Positions 1 through 6,565 of a stretch of 6,697 nt of DNA are shown here, one piece after another; the stretch's first letter is position 1; each line of letters opens with the position of its first letter. The translations under genes and the position numbers were made by a program. The stretch spans positions 1 through 6,697 of the forward strand of contig JAENWE010000506.1 in assembly GCA_016650185.1 (NCBI GenBank). Reading direction: 5' to 3'. The notes below the pieces were generated by a model that worked only from the letters and a program-made list of their open reading frames with translations, was not told the origin of the DNA and ran no database searches. The stretch is from Vicinamibacteria bacterium (GTDB lineage: Bacteria > Acidobacteriota > Vicinamibacteria > Fen-336 > JAGNNV01).

Positions 1-1315
1 CCTTCTCGAGCCGGGCCCGATAGACCGCGACATCGCGGCCGTTGTATCGGGGCGCATCTTCTTGCTTGTACGCCGAGTCGTGTTCTTCGTCGACCACGAT
101 AAGGCCGAGATTCGGCAGGGGCGCGAACACCGCCGACCGGGCCCCCACCACGACGCGCGCCTCGCCTCGTCGAGCTCGCCACCATTCATCGTGGCGAACG
201 CCCTCCGCCATGTCGCTGTGCAGGACGCTGACCGAGTCCCCAAACCGCTCACGCGAGGCGCGCACCAGAGGCGAGGTGAGTCCGATCTCCGGGACCAGGA
301 GCAGCGCCGTCTTCCCAAGTTCCAGCGTCTTCTGGACGGCACGGAGATAGATCTCGGTCTTACCGCTGCCGGTGACTCCTTCTATCAGGATGGGTACGAA
401 CCTGCAGGCGCCCAGCGCCACCGCCACTCTCGTCTCAGCCTCGGACTGTTCGGGCGTGAGAATGCGCTCCTGGCTCGGCGTGGGACGCAGAGCCCGTTGG
501 GTGTTCGGGTCGGGCCGGCGTTCCATCACTTCGAGACCGATGGTCACGAGGCCTTTCCTCTCCAGCGACTTCAGGGCCTGACGCCGAGAGGAGACGGCGC
601 CGACGAGATCGCGTACGGCCGAAACACCCTGGCTTTCCAGGAGCTGCGTGGCGACATCTCTGGCACGGCCCGTCAGGTCGGAGGCCTCAAGGGCGGGCGT
701 CGCCTTTGCGACCAGGACCCGCTGAAAGTCGCTGGTCGAAAGCTCAACTTCGAGGTCGACCAGGCCCATCTGATCGAGCTTCAGAAGTCGCGAGGTGACG
801 TCCTTGTCCAGTCGCGCGGCCAGGGCGGCGACGGAGAGCTTGCCGCCCGCTTCCGCGAGTAGTTGGAGAATGGGGTCGGCGGCGGCCTCGGCCAGACTAT
901 CGCCCGGCGAGGCGCCCTTCAACCGGACGAGACGCCGGGACGCGCGCACCCCGCCGGGCGGCGCCACCAGTCGGGTCGCCTGGCCGATCGGGCCGATGTA
1001 GTAATCCGCCACCCACAACGCCATTTCCAGAAGCCGTTCGGTGACAAGGGGCTCCTCATCGAGAACGGCGGTGAGGCTCTTGAGTTTTAGGCCTTCCTTG
1101 GGTTTGGCGTCCGTCGCCACGACCACACCGGTGACCCGGCGTTTGCCGAAGGGCGCTTCGACTCTGGATCCGCGCGGGATGTCCGGCCAACCCGCGGGCA
1201 CGCGATAGGTCATCGGCTGCATCAGGGGCAGCGGCAGCGCCACGTCAACAAACCGATCGCTCAGTGCGCCCGGCCCGGTCTTGGCCAGCCCTAGCCCCGG
1301 AAGTAGTTTCTGCAT
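1..1315 (-). CDS. priA: Primosomal protein N' (replication restart helicase PriA), 5' part only
   Basis: PriA is a 3'-to-5' superfamily 2 DNA helicase that recognises stalled or collapsed replication forks and reloads the replicative helicase through the primosome. Reading the minus strand from the ATG at 1315 gives 438 uninterrupted codons to the window edge. Residues about 20-115 resemble the 3'-end-binding domain (VALPLPL, then YRVP). Residues about 150-260 look like the winged-helix region. The helicase lobe follows, with Walker A GVTGSGKTEIYL (from 313, Lys319), VPEIGLT (341-347), an LHS motif (365-367) and Walker B DEEH (409-412) followed by the AYKQE segment typical of PriA. Walker A lies roughly 80-90 residues later than in E. 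coli PriA, so this is the longer form seen in many other phyla. The zinc-binding region and second helicase lobe lie beyond base 1. The ATG lacks a clear Shine-Dalgarno but fits the expected N-terminus. The gene follows the uracil-DNA glycosylase gene by 19 bases and is probably co-transcribed with it. Confidence 0.96.
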   Translation of the reverse strand, partial: MQKLLPGLGLAKTGPGALSDRFVDVALPLPLMQPMTYRVPAGWPDIPRGSRVEAPFGKRRVTGVVVATDAKPKEGLKLKSLTAVLDEEPLVTERLLEMALWVADYYIGPIGQATRLVAPPGGVRASRRLVRLKGASPGDSLAEAAADPILQLLAEAGGKLSVAALAARLDKDVTSRLLKLDQMGLVDLEVELSTSDFQRVLVAKATPALEASDLTGRARDVATQLLESQGVSAVRDLVGAVSSRRQALKSLERKGLVTIGLEVMERRPDPNTQRALRPTPSQERILTPEQSEAETRVAVALGACRFVPILIEGVTGSGKTEIYLRAVQKTLELGKTALLLVPEIGLTSPLVRASRERFGDSVSVLHSDMAEGVRHDEWWRARRGEARVVVGARSAVFAPLPNLGLIVVDEEHDSAYKQEDAPRYNGRDVAVYRARLEK

Positions 1316-1334
1316 GGCCTGGATAAGGTGGCCA

Positions 1335-2147
1335 TCAGTCGGCGGGGGTTCCCAGGACGTCCATGACCAGTTTCAGGTCTTCCCACACCGTCTTCTTGGC
1401 CGATGGAGTCCTCAAGAGATAGGCCGGGTGATACGTCGGCATCACCGGTATGTCGTCCCACGATGCGAACCGGCCCCGGAATCTCGCGATCGGATCGCCG
1501 GTCTTCGCCATGAACTTTCCCGCGGTGGCGCCCAGGGCCACGATGACGCGGGGCCGTACCGCTTTGATCTGCGCCTCCAGAAACGGCTGGCAGGTCGTAA
1601 TCTCGTCGTTCTCCGGCGGACGATTCCCGGGCGGCCGGCACTTGATGACGTTGGCGATGAAGACGTCGGAGCGCTGGATCCTCATACCCTTCTCAACCAT
1701 GTCGGTGAGCAGTTGACCGGCCCGACCCACGAAGGCGAGTCCCTGAGCATCCTCGTCGGCGCCCGGCGCCTCCCCGACGAACATCAAGTCCGCCACTGGA
1801 TTGCCCTGGCCGAACACGATCTTGTTCCGGCCTTCGCAGAGCCGGCAACGCTTGCAGTCGCCGATCTCGTCCCGGATGGCGGTGAGGGAGAGTTCGGCAG
1901 CCGCGGCGTCGCGATCCGAACGAACGGGGGCGCTCGGAAGCGCGAGCGGGGGCGAGGCCGCGGGCGACCGAGCGGCGTCCGCCGACCTGGCTCGCACTTC
2001 AACCCCGGCCGGATCGGCCGACACCGCGAGGCGAACGGGGGCCTTCGCCTTGGCCCTGGCCGGCGCGACCCCCAAAACCCCAATCCCATCGAGGGACCCG
2101 AGAAACTTCCCCATCGCCACGACATCACGCACTACGGAATCATCCAT
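1335..2147 (-). CDS. Family 4 (4Fe-4S) uracil-DNA glycosylase
   Basis: This enzyme removes uracil from DNA, the first step of base excision repair after cytosine deamination or dUTP misincorporation. From the ATG at 2147 it has 270 residues. The catalytic domain starts near residue 90. Cys98 and Cys101 (CKRC), Cys170 (NVIKCRPPGNR) and Cys186 (TTCQPF) match the four iron-sulfur ligands of family 4; Cys104 is an extra nearby cysteine. Motif GEAPGADED (125-133) and HPAYLLR (240-246) are the active-site and DNA-binding motifs. Residues about 28-85 form a low-complexity Ala/Pro/Arg/Ser linker joining a short N-terminal helix-like segment (MDDSVVRDVVAMGKFL) to the catalytic domain, a layout common in longer bacterial members annotated as SPO1 DNA-polymerase-like. 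A TTG at 2210 would add 21 residues rich in Arg and Pro; neither start has a clear ribosome site, and 2147 is preferred because it begins at the helix-like segment. Family assignment is firm; the exact start is not. Confidence 0.95.
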   Translation of the reverse strand: MDDSVVRDVVAMGKFLGSLDGIGVLGVAPARAKAKAPVRLAVSADPAGVEVRARSADAARSPAASPPLALPSAPVRSDRDAAAAELSLTAIRDEIGDCKRCRLCEGRNKIVFGQGNPVADLMFVGEAPGADEDAQGLAFVGRAGQLLTDMVEKGMRIQRSDVFIANVIKCRPPGNRPPENDEITTCQPFLEAQIKAVRPRVIVALGATAGKFMAKTGDPIARFRGRFASWDDIPVMPTYHPAYLLRTPSAKKTVWEDLKLVMDVLGTPAD

Positions 2148-2306
2148 GGGCGAAGCATAGAAGGGACGCCGGCCCCCCGGGGTCCGGCGGATCTGGATTA
2201 AAGGACTCAACTCGGTGCCGACCAGGCGAACCCACGAATGCCAAGGGGGGCGCCCTCCCCCCTCCGAATTGCGGCGCGCCGCCTCGGGAAGGTATCGTTC
2301 GCCCAG
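2148..2306. promoter_or_regulatory. Divergent intergenic region between the glycosylase-priA and kds operons
   Basis: The two operons diverge from this stretch, so promoters for both should lie in or near it. It is very GC-rich, with runs of C and G around 2173-2184 and 2245-2262; the only A/T-rich spot is ATTAAA near 2197-2202. No convincing -35/-10 pair could be read on either strand, which is usual for promoters of GC-rich bacteria. If the longer starts at 2210 (minus) and 2238 (plus) are used, the non-coding gap shrinks to 27 bases. The regulatory role is inferred from gene layout only. Confidence 0.35.
2244..2263. repeat. Small perfect GC hairpin upstream of kdsB
   Basis: Arms AGGGGGG (2244-2250) and CCCCCCT (2257-2263) are perfectly complementary around a 6-base loop, CGCCCT. 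There is no T-run on the 3' side on either strand, so it does not look like an intrinsic terminator. It would lie in the 5' leader of kdsB if translation begins at 2307, or inside codons if it begins at 2238. The structure is visible in the sequence; a function is not shown. Confidence 0.4.
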
Positions 2307-3104
2307 TTGAGAGTCGCAGCGATCATTCCGGCGCGGTTTGCCTCAACGAGGCTCCCCGGGAAACCTCTCTCCCTCATTCACGGCTGGCCGATGGTGCGCC
2401 ATGTCTATGAGCGCGCAAGGAGGGCGAAGACGCTGGACGACGTGGTGATCGCCACGGACGACCCTCGGGTCATGGACGCGGTGGCGGCCTTCGGGGGCCG
2501 CGCCTTGATGACCTCGCCCTCCTGTCCAACCGGCACCGACCGGTTGGCCGAGGCCTCGAAGCAGATCGAGGCGGACATCTACGTCAACGTGCAGGGCGAC
2601 GAACCGATGATCGATCCGGATCAGATCGACGCGGCCGTGAACGGCCTTCTGGCCGACGCGGAGGCCGCGATCTCGACGCTCTCGCTACCCTTGCGAACGG
2701 TGGAGGAGATGATGTCAGACGCGGTGGTGAAGGTGGTCACCGATGCGCGTCGGCATGCTCTCTACTTCTCGCGCAGCCCCATCCCCCACGGCCGAACCAC
2801 CGCGCGGAGTCTCGAAGCAGCGGCCGGCGCGGCCATCGCCTCCGGAATGGCCCGGAAACACGTGGGTCTCTACGTTTTCCGTCGCGAGGCCCTTGCCGCT
2901 TTCGCGCGCCTGTCGCCCTCGGCGCCGGAGGCTCTCGAGCAACTCGAGCAACTTCGCGCGCTCCACCACGGATTGACGATTCTGGTCGAACCGGTGGAGG
3001 GCGAGGGCACCGTTGCGGTAGACACCCCCGAGGACCTCGAACGCGCCCGCGCCCTGATTTCGCCCATACTCGATATCCAACCAACGACCCAAGCGGAGGC
3101 CTAG
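2307..3104 (+). CDS. kdsB: 3-deoxy-manno-octulosonate cytidylyltransferase (CMP-Kdo synthetase)
   Basis: KdsB activates Kdo with CTP to give CMP-Kdo and pyrophosphate in the cytoplasm, the donor for Kdo transfer to lipid A. From TTG at 2307 the protein has 265 residues (E. coli 248). The N-terminus VAAIIPARFASTRLPGKPL (3-21) is the nucleotide-binding signature. ATDD lies at 49-52, GTDRLAEA at 76-83, VNVQGDEPMI at 93-102 (Asp98 a likely magnesium ligand), ALYFSRSPIPH at 151-161, KHVGLYVFRREAL at 184-196 and VDTPEDLERAR at 238-248 (Asp239 the likely second metal ligand). The usual H-x-SGT[DE]R segment is CPTGTDR here, a mild deviation. TTG is chosen because family members normally begin one or two residues before VAAIIPAR; GGAAGG at 2287-2292 lies 14 bases upstream, rather far. 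An ATG at 2238 would add 23 Arg/Ala-rich residues with no family match and remains possible. It is the first gene of the operon and is followed by pyrG after 5 bases. Confidence 0.95.
   Translation: MRVAAIIPARFASTRLPGKPLSLIHGWPMVRHVYERARRAKTLDDVVIATDDPRVMDAVAAFGGRALMTSPSCPTGTDRLAEASKQIEADIYVNVQGDEPMIDPDQIDAAVNGLLADAEAAISTLSLPLRTVEEMMSDAVVKVVTDARRHALYFSRSPIPHGRTTARSLEAAAGAAIASGMARKHVGLYVFRREALAAFARLSPSAPEALEQLEQLRALHHGLTILVEPVEGEGTVAVDTPEDLERARALISPILDIQPTTQAEA
3095..3099 (+). promoter_or_regulatory. Ribosome binding site of pyrG
   Basis: GGAGG inside the last codons of kdsB, 10 bases before the GTG start of pyrG at 3110. It is the clearest Shine-Dalgarno in the operon, and it supports the GTG start and coupling of pyrG translation to the end of kdsB. 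Confidence 0.7.
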
Positions 3105-3109
3105 ACACC

Positions 3110-4759
3110 GTGCCCAGACCAACCAAGTACATCTTCGTGACCGGTGGTGTGGTGTCCTCGCTCGGCAAGGGGATCGCCGCCGCGTCCATCGGGTGCCTCC
3201 TCGAAGCGCATGGGTTTCGAGTCGGTCTGATGAAGTGCGACCCCTACCTCAATGTCGACCCCGGCACCATGAGCCCCTACCAGCATGGCGAAGTCTTCGT
3301 CACCGAGGATGGCGCCGAGACCGACCTGGACCTCGGTCACTATGAGCGTTTCACTCATGTGACCACGTCGCGAAAGTCCAACATCACCACCGGACAGATC
3401 TACGGCCAGGTGATCCAAAAGGAGCGGCGTGGGGACTATCTCGGGCGCACCGTCCAGGTGATCCCCCACATCACGGACGAGATCAAGGCGGCCATACGTG
3501 AATGCGGCGAGGGCGTGGACGTCCTCATTGTGGAGATCGGGGGCACGGTCGGCGACATCGAGAGCCTCCCCTTCCTGGAAGCGGTACGCCAGTTCCGCCG
3601 CGACGTGGGCCGGGACAACGCCATGTTCGTCCACCTCGCCCTCGTCCCCTTCATCAAGACCGCCCAGGAACTGAAGACCAAGCCCACCCAGCACTCCGTC
3701 CACGAGCTCCGCGGCATCGGCATCCAGCCTCAAGCGCTGCTCTGCCGCACGGAGGTGGACTTGCCCGAAGACATCAAGGCCAAGCTCGCCCTCTTTTGCG
3801 ACGTCCCGGAGGAGGCGGTCATCTCCGCGCAGGACGTGGGCACGATTTACGAAGTCCCCCTTCATTTGAAGTCGCAGGGACTCGACACCATCATCTTGAA
3901 GACTCTGGGCCTGACCTCGGCCGGCTGCGACCTCGCCCATTGGGAGAGGATAGTGAGCACGATCAAGAACCCGACGGCCGAGGTCGAGATCGCCATCATC
4001 GGCAAGTACGTCTCCTATGAGGATTCCTACAAGAGTCTCAACGAGGCACTCACCCACGGGGCGCTAGCCAACGGGGTCAAGCTGGTCCGGCGCTGGGTGG
4101 AGTCCGACGAACTGGAGGCAACGGGCCCGTCGCTCCTCCACGGCGTTTCCGGCATCCTGGTGCCGGGCGGGTTCGGGTCGCGCGGCACTGGAGGAATGGT
4201 GGCGGCGGCCAGGTACGCGCGCGAATCGGGCACGCCTTTCTTCGGCATCTGCTACGGCTTTCAGTGGGCGGTGGTCGAGTACGCTCGGAACGTCTGCGGC
4301 CTGCAAGGCGCCGACTCCACCGAAGTCAACGAGAATGCGGAGCACCGAGTGATCTACAAGCTGCAGGACCTTCTGGGCGTGGAGGACATGGGCGGAACCA
4401 TGCGCCTCGGGTCCTATCCCTGCGAGCTTGACGAAGGGTCTCTCGCCCACCGCGTCTACGGCGCGCGCGAGATCCGCGAGCGTCATCGCCACCGGTACGA
4501 GTTCAATCAGGAGTTCATGGCGCGGCTCGAGCGCGCGGGCCTCAAGATCTCCGGCAAGACCCCGGACGGCAAGTTCGCCGAAGTGGCCGAGATCAAGGAC
4601 CATCCCTACTTCATCGCGGTGCAGTACCACCCCGAGTTCAAGTCCCGGCCCTGGCAGCCCCATCCCCTGTTCTCCGGCTTCGTGGCCGCGGCCTACACGC
4701 GTTCGAAGACGGAGCAGAACCCATCCCGCGCAGCCGCGTCATCGAGCGTGGTGGCGTGA
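3110..4759 (+). CDS. pyrG: CTP synthase (glutamine-hydrolysing)
   Basis: PyrG converts UTP, ATP and glutamine to CTP, the last step of de novo pyrimidine nucleotide synthesis. The protein has 549 residues (E. coli 545) and both family domains. The N-terminal amidoligase domain (about 1-275) has the P-loop TGGVVSSLGKG (11-21, Lys20), DPYLNVDPGTMSPYQHGEVFVTEDG split over 44-68, DLDLGHYERF (72-81) and VEIGGTVGDIES (141-152, Glu142 matching the metal-binding Glu140 of E. coli). The C-terminal class I glutamine amidotransferase domain (about 290-530) has PGGFGSRG (352-359), nucleophile Cys381 in GICYGFQ, and His507/Glu509 in YHPEF. The more usual nucleophile elbow is GICLGMQ or GICFGMQ, so Tyr382 and Phe384 are notable. 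The distance from Cys to His is about ten residues shorter than in E. coli, mostly before VEDMGGTMRLG (424-434). Start GTG has a GGAGG 10 bases upstream. Its stop overlaps the kdsA start by four bases. Sitting among Kdo genes, it supplies the CTP that KdsB consumes. Confidence 0.98.
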   Translation: MPRPTKYIFVTGGVVSSLGKGIAAASIGCLLEAHGFRVGLMKCDPYLNVDPGTMSPYQHGEVFVTEDGAETDLDLGHYERFTHVTTSRKSNITTGQIYGQVIQKERRGDYLGRTVQVIPHITDEIKAAIRECGEGVDVLIVEIGGTVGDIESLPFLEAVRQFRRDVGRDNAMFVHLALVPFIKTAQELKTKPTQHSVHELRGIGIQPQALLCRTEVDLPEDIKAKLALFCDVPEEAVISAQDVGTIYEVPLHLKSQGLDTIILKTLGLTSAGCDLAHWERIVSTIKNPTAEVEIAIIGKYVSYEDSYKSLNEALTHGALANGVKLVRRWVESDELEATGPSLLHGVSGILVPGGFGSRGTGGMVAAARYARESGTPFFGICYGFQWAVVEYARNVCGLQGADSTEVNENAEHRVIYKLQDLLGVEDMGGTMRLGSYPCELDEGSLAHRVYGAREIRERHRHRYEFNQEFMARLERAGLKISGKTPDGKFAEVAEIKDHPYFIAVQYHPEFKSRPWQPHPLFSGFVAAAYTRSKTEQNPSRAAASSSVVA

Positions 4760-5604
4760 GCGCACCCTTGAAACCGGCGCCCCCCCCGGCCATCCGGGTC
4801 GGACGCTTAAAGATTGGAGGCGGGCCGCTCTTTCTCATCGCCGGGCCGTGCGTCATCGAGTCGTCCACCCACCCGCTCAAGATCGCGCGCCGTCTGAAGG
4901 AGATCACCGACGAACTGGGGATACCGTTCATTTTCAAGGCGAGTTATGACAAGGCCAACCGCTCCTCCATCGGCTCCTTCCGGGGCGTCGGCGTCGAGCG
5001 CGGCCTCGATATCCTGGCCACCGTGAAAGCGAAACTCGGGGTTCCCATACTCACCGACGTCCACGAGACGTCGCACGTTGGCCCCGCGGCGCAGGTGGCG
5101 GACGTCCTGCAGATCCCCGCCTTCTTGTGCCGGCAAACCGACCTTGTCCTCGAGGCGGCGCGGTCAGGGCGCGCGGTCAATATCAAGAAGGGGCAGTTCA
5201 TGGCCCCGTGGGACATGAAAGGCGTCATGGGCAAGGCGGCCACCACTGGAAATCCGAACCTGATGGTGACCGAACGCGGAGCCTCGTTCGGCTACAACAC
5301 CCTTGTGGTGGACATGCGTTCATTCCCTGAACTTCGCTCCCTCGGCTATCCCGTGATCTTCGACATCACCCACAGTGTTCAGCGTCCGGGCGGTCTCGGA
5401 GACCGTTCCGGAGGCGACGCCCACCTCATCGACACTCTGGGCCCGGCCGGAGTGGCCGCGGGCGTCCAGGGCATCTTCATGGAGACCCACGAGAATCCGA
5501 GTAAGGCGCTCTCCGATGGCCCCAACGCCTATCGGCTCGATCGCATGAAGGCCTTCCTCAACCACCTGAAGAAGATCCACGCCCTCGCCCTGGAGCGCCG
5601 CTGA
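4756..5604 (+). CDS. kdsA: 3-deoxy-8-phosphooctulonate synthase (Kdo-8-phosphate synthase), metal-dependent type
   Basis: KdsA condenses phosphoenolpyruvate with D-arabinose-5-phosphate to form Kdo-8-phosphate in the cytoplasm. The protein has 282 residues (usual about 265-285) and folds as a TIM barrel of the DAHP/Kdo8P synthase family. Key segments are LIAGPCVIES (27-36), FKASYDKANRSS (60-71), TDVHE (100-104), LCRQTDL (124-130), NIKKGQFMAPWDM (142-154), DITHSVQRPGG (203-213), FMETHENP (241-248) and LSDGPNAY (252-259). Cys32 occupies the position that is Cys in metal-dependent enzymes such as Aquifex and Asn in the metal-independent E. coli enzyme. His206, Glu243 and Asp254 fit the remaining metal ligands, so a divalent-metal enzyme is inferred. 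The first 15 residues are a Pro/Ala-rich extension. Its GTG start overlaps the pyrG stop (GTGA), and no strong Shine-Dalgarno precedes it, which implies translational coupling. Confidence 0.97.
   Translation: MSAPLKPAPPPAIRVGRLKIGGGPLFLIAGPCVIESSTHPLKIARRLKEITDELGIPFIFKASYDKANRSSIGSFRGVGVERGLDILATVKAKLGVPILTDVHETSHVGPAAQVADVLQIPAFLCRQTDLVLEAARSGRAVNIKKGQFMAPWDMKGVMGKAATTGNPNLMVTERGASFGYNTLVVDMRSFPELRSLGYPVIFDITHSVQRPGGLGDRSGGDAHLIDTLGPAGVAAGVQGIFMETHENPSKALSDGPNAYRLDRMKAFLNHLKKIHALALERR
5592..5595 (+). promoter_or_regulatory. Ribosome binding site of kdsD
   Basis: GGAG within the last codons of kdsA, 10 bases before the GTG at 5606. It supports that GTG as the start rather than a downstream ATG. 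Confidence 0.5.
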
Positions 5605-5605
5605 G

Positions 5606-6565
5606 GTGGCCTACGAAACCGCGCTGAAGGTCCTCCAGATCGAGGCGGACGCGATCCGCGATCTGATTCCCAAGGTGGGAGACGCGTTCGGCCGCGCGAT
5701 CGAACGCCTGTTTGCCTGCTCCGGCCGCGTGGTCACCATGGGCATGGGCAAGAGCGGCTTCATCGCGCAGAAGGTCTCGGCCACTCTTTCGTCCACCGGT
5801 ACACCTTCGCTGTTCCTTCATCCAGCAGAAGCCATCCATGGCGACCTCGGGCGCATCGTCAAGGGTGATGTCGTGATCGCCATTTCCTACAGCGGCGAGA
5901 CCGAGGAAATCGTGGCCCTCCTGCCCACCTTGAAGCGCCTCGCGGTGCCCCTCATCGCCCTTACTGGACACGCCGACTCGGCCATCGCCATGGCTTCGGA
6001 GGTGCATCTGGACGTCTCGATCCGCGAGGAAGCCTGCCCGCTCCGACTCGCGCCCACCGCGTCCACCACCGCGGCCCTCGCCATGGGCGATGCTCTGGCC
6101 ATGGTCCTCACCGAAAAACGCGGCTTCACCATCGAGGAATTCGCTGACCTGCATCCGGGGGGGCGGCTCGGCCGAAAACTGCTGCGCGTCGAGGACGTGA
6201 TGCACAAGGGGACGGACACGCCGCGGGTGGGGCCGACCATACCGCTCAAGGGGGTCTTATTCGAGATGACCAAGAAGCGGCTGGGCATGACCACCGTAAC
6301 AAACGACGAAGGCACGCTATTGGGCGTCATCTCCGACGGCGATCTCCGCCGATTGATGGAACGCTTCGGCGCCTCGGTCCTCGACCTCCCCGCGGACCAG
6401 GGAATGACTCGCACGCCGCACGTCATCGCCCCGAGAGAAATCGCCACCAGGGCGCTCGCCCTCATGGAGACGAACAAGATCACGGCGCTGGTGGTGGTGG
6501 ACAAGGACCGCCATGTCGAGGGGGTGATCCACCTCCACGACCTCTGGAAAACGCAGATGGTCTAG
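5606..6565 (+). CDS. kdsD: D-arabinose-5-phosphate isomerase (KdsD/KpsF/GutQ family, SIS + two CBS domains)
   Basis: This enzyme interconverts D-ribulose-5-phosphate and D-arabinose-5-phosphate, providing the substrate of KdsA. The protein has 319 residues, the usual length. The SIS sugar-isomerase domain (about 35-170) has GMGKSG (46-51, Lys49), LHPAEAIHGDLG (71-82, His78), ISYSGETEE (93-101), EACPLRLAPTAST (142-154) and ADLHPGGRLGRKLL (180-193, His183). Lys49, His78 and His183 correspond to the catalytic or substrate-binding residues known in E. coli KdsD. Two CBS domains follow: about 195-257, ending in GVISDGDLRRLME, and about 266-319, starting at MTRTPHVI and containing GVIHLHDLWK. CBS pairs often bind nucleotides or sugar nucleotides, so feedback control is plausible but not shown. 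The GTG start lies one base after the kdsA stop. It is the last recognised gene; no kdsC or lpt gene follows within the window. Confidence 0.97.
   Translation: MAYETALKVLQIEADAIRDLIPKVGDAFGRAIERLFACSGRVVTMGMGKSGFIAQKVSATLSSTGTPSLFLHPAEAIHGDLGRIVKGDVVIAISYSGETEEIVALLPTLKRLAVPLIALTGHADSAIAMASEVHLDVSIREEACPLRLAPTASTTAALAMGDALAMVLTEKRGFTIEEFADLHPGGRLGRKLLRVEDVMHKGTDTPRVGPTIPLKGVLFEMTKKRLGMTTVTNDEGTLLGVISDGDLRRLMERFGASVLDLPADQGMTRTPHVIAPREIATRALALMETNKITALVVVDKDRHVEGVIHLHDLWKTQMV

Noticed and set aside
62..862. Long plus-strand open frame of 266 codons
   Set aside because: It lies wholly opposite priA, whose minus-strand frame carries clear helicase motifs; the plus-strand translation has no recognisable domain. 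Antisense open frames of this kind are usual in GC-rich genes.
1281..2201. Plus-strand open frame of 306 codons
   Set aside because: It is the antisense shadow of the uracil-DNA glycosylase, which has all four iron-sulfur cysteines and both catalytic motifs.
2269..2298. Promoter-like TTGCGG / TATCGT with 18-base spacing before kdsB
   Set aside because: Both boxes match the sigma-70 consensus poorly. It would start the transcript almost at the TTG codon, leaving the hairpin and the GGAAGG outside the mRNA.
3101..4057. Minus-strand open frame of 318 codons
   Set aside because: It is antisense to the amidoligase half of pyrG, has no domain signature and has the composition expected of a reverse-complement frame.
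5558..6205. Minus-strand open frame of 215 codons
   Set aside because: It is antisense to the SIS domain of kdsD, whose motifs are intact and in order.
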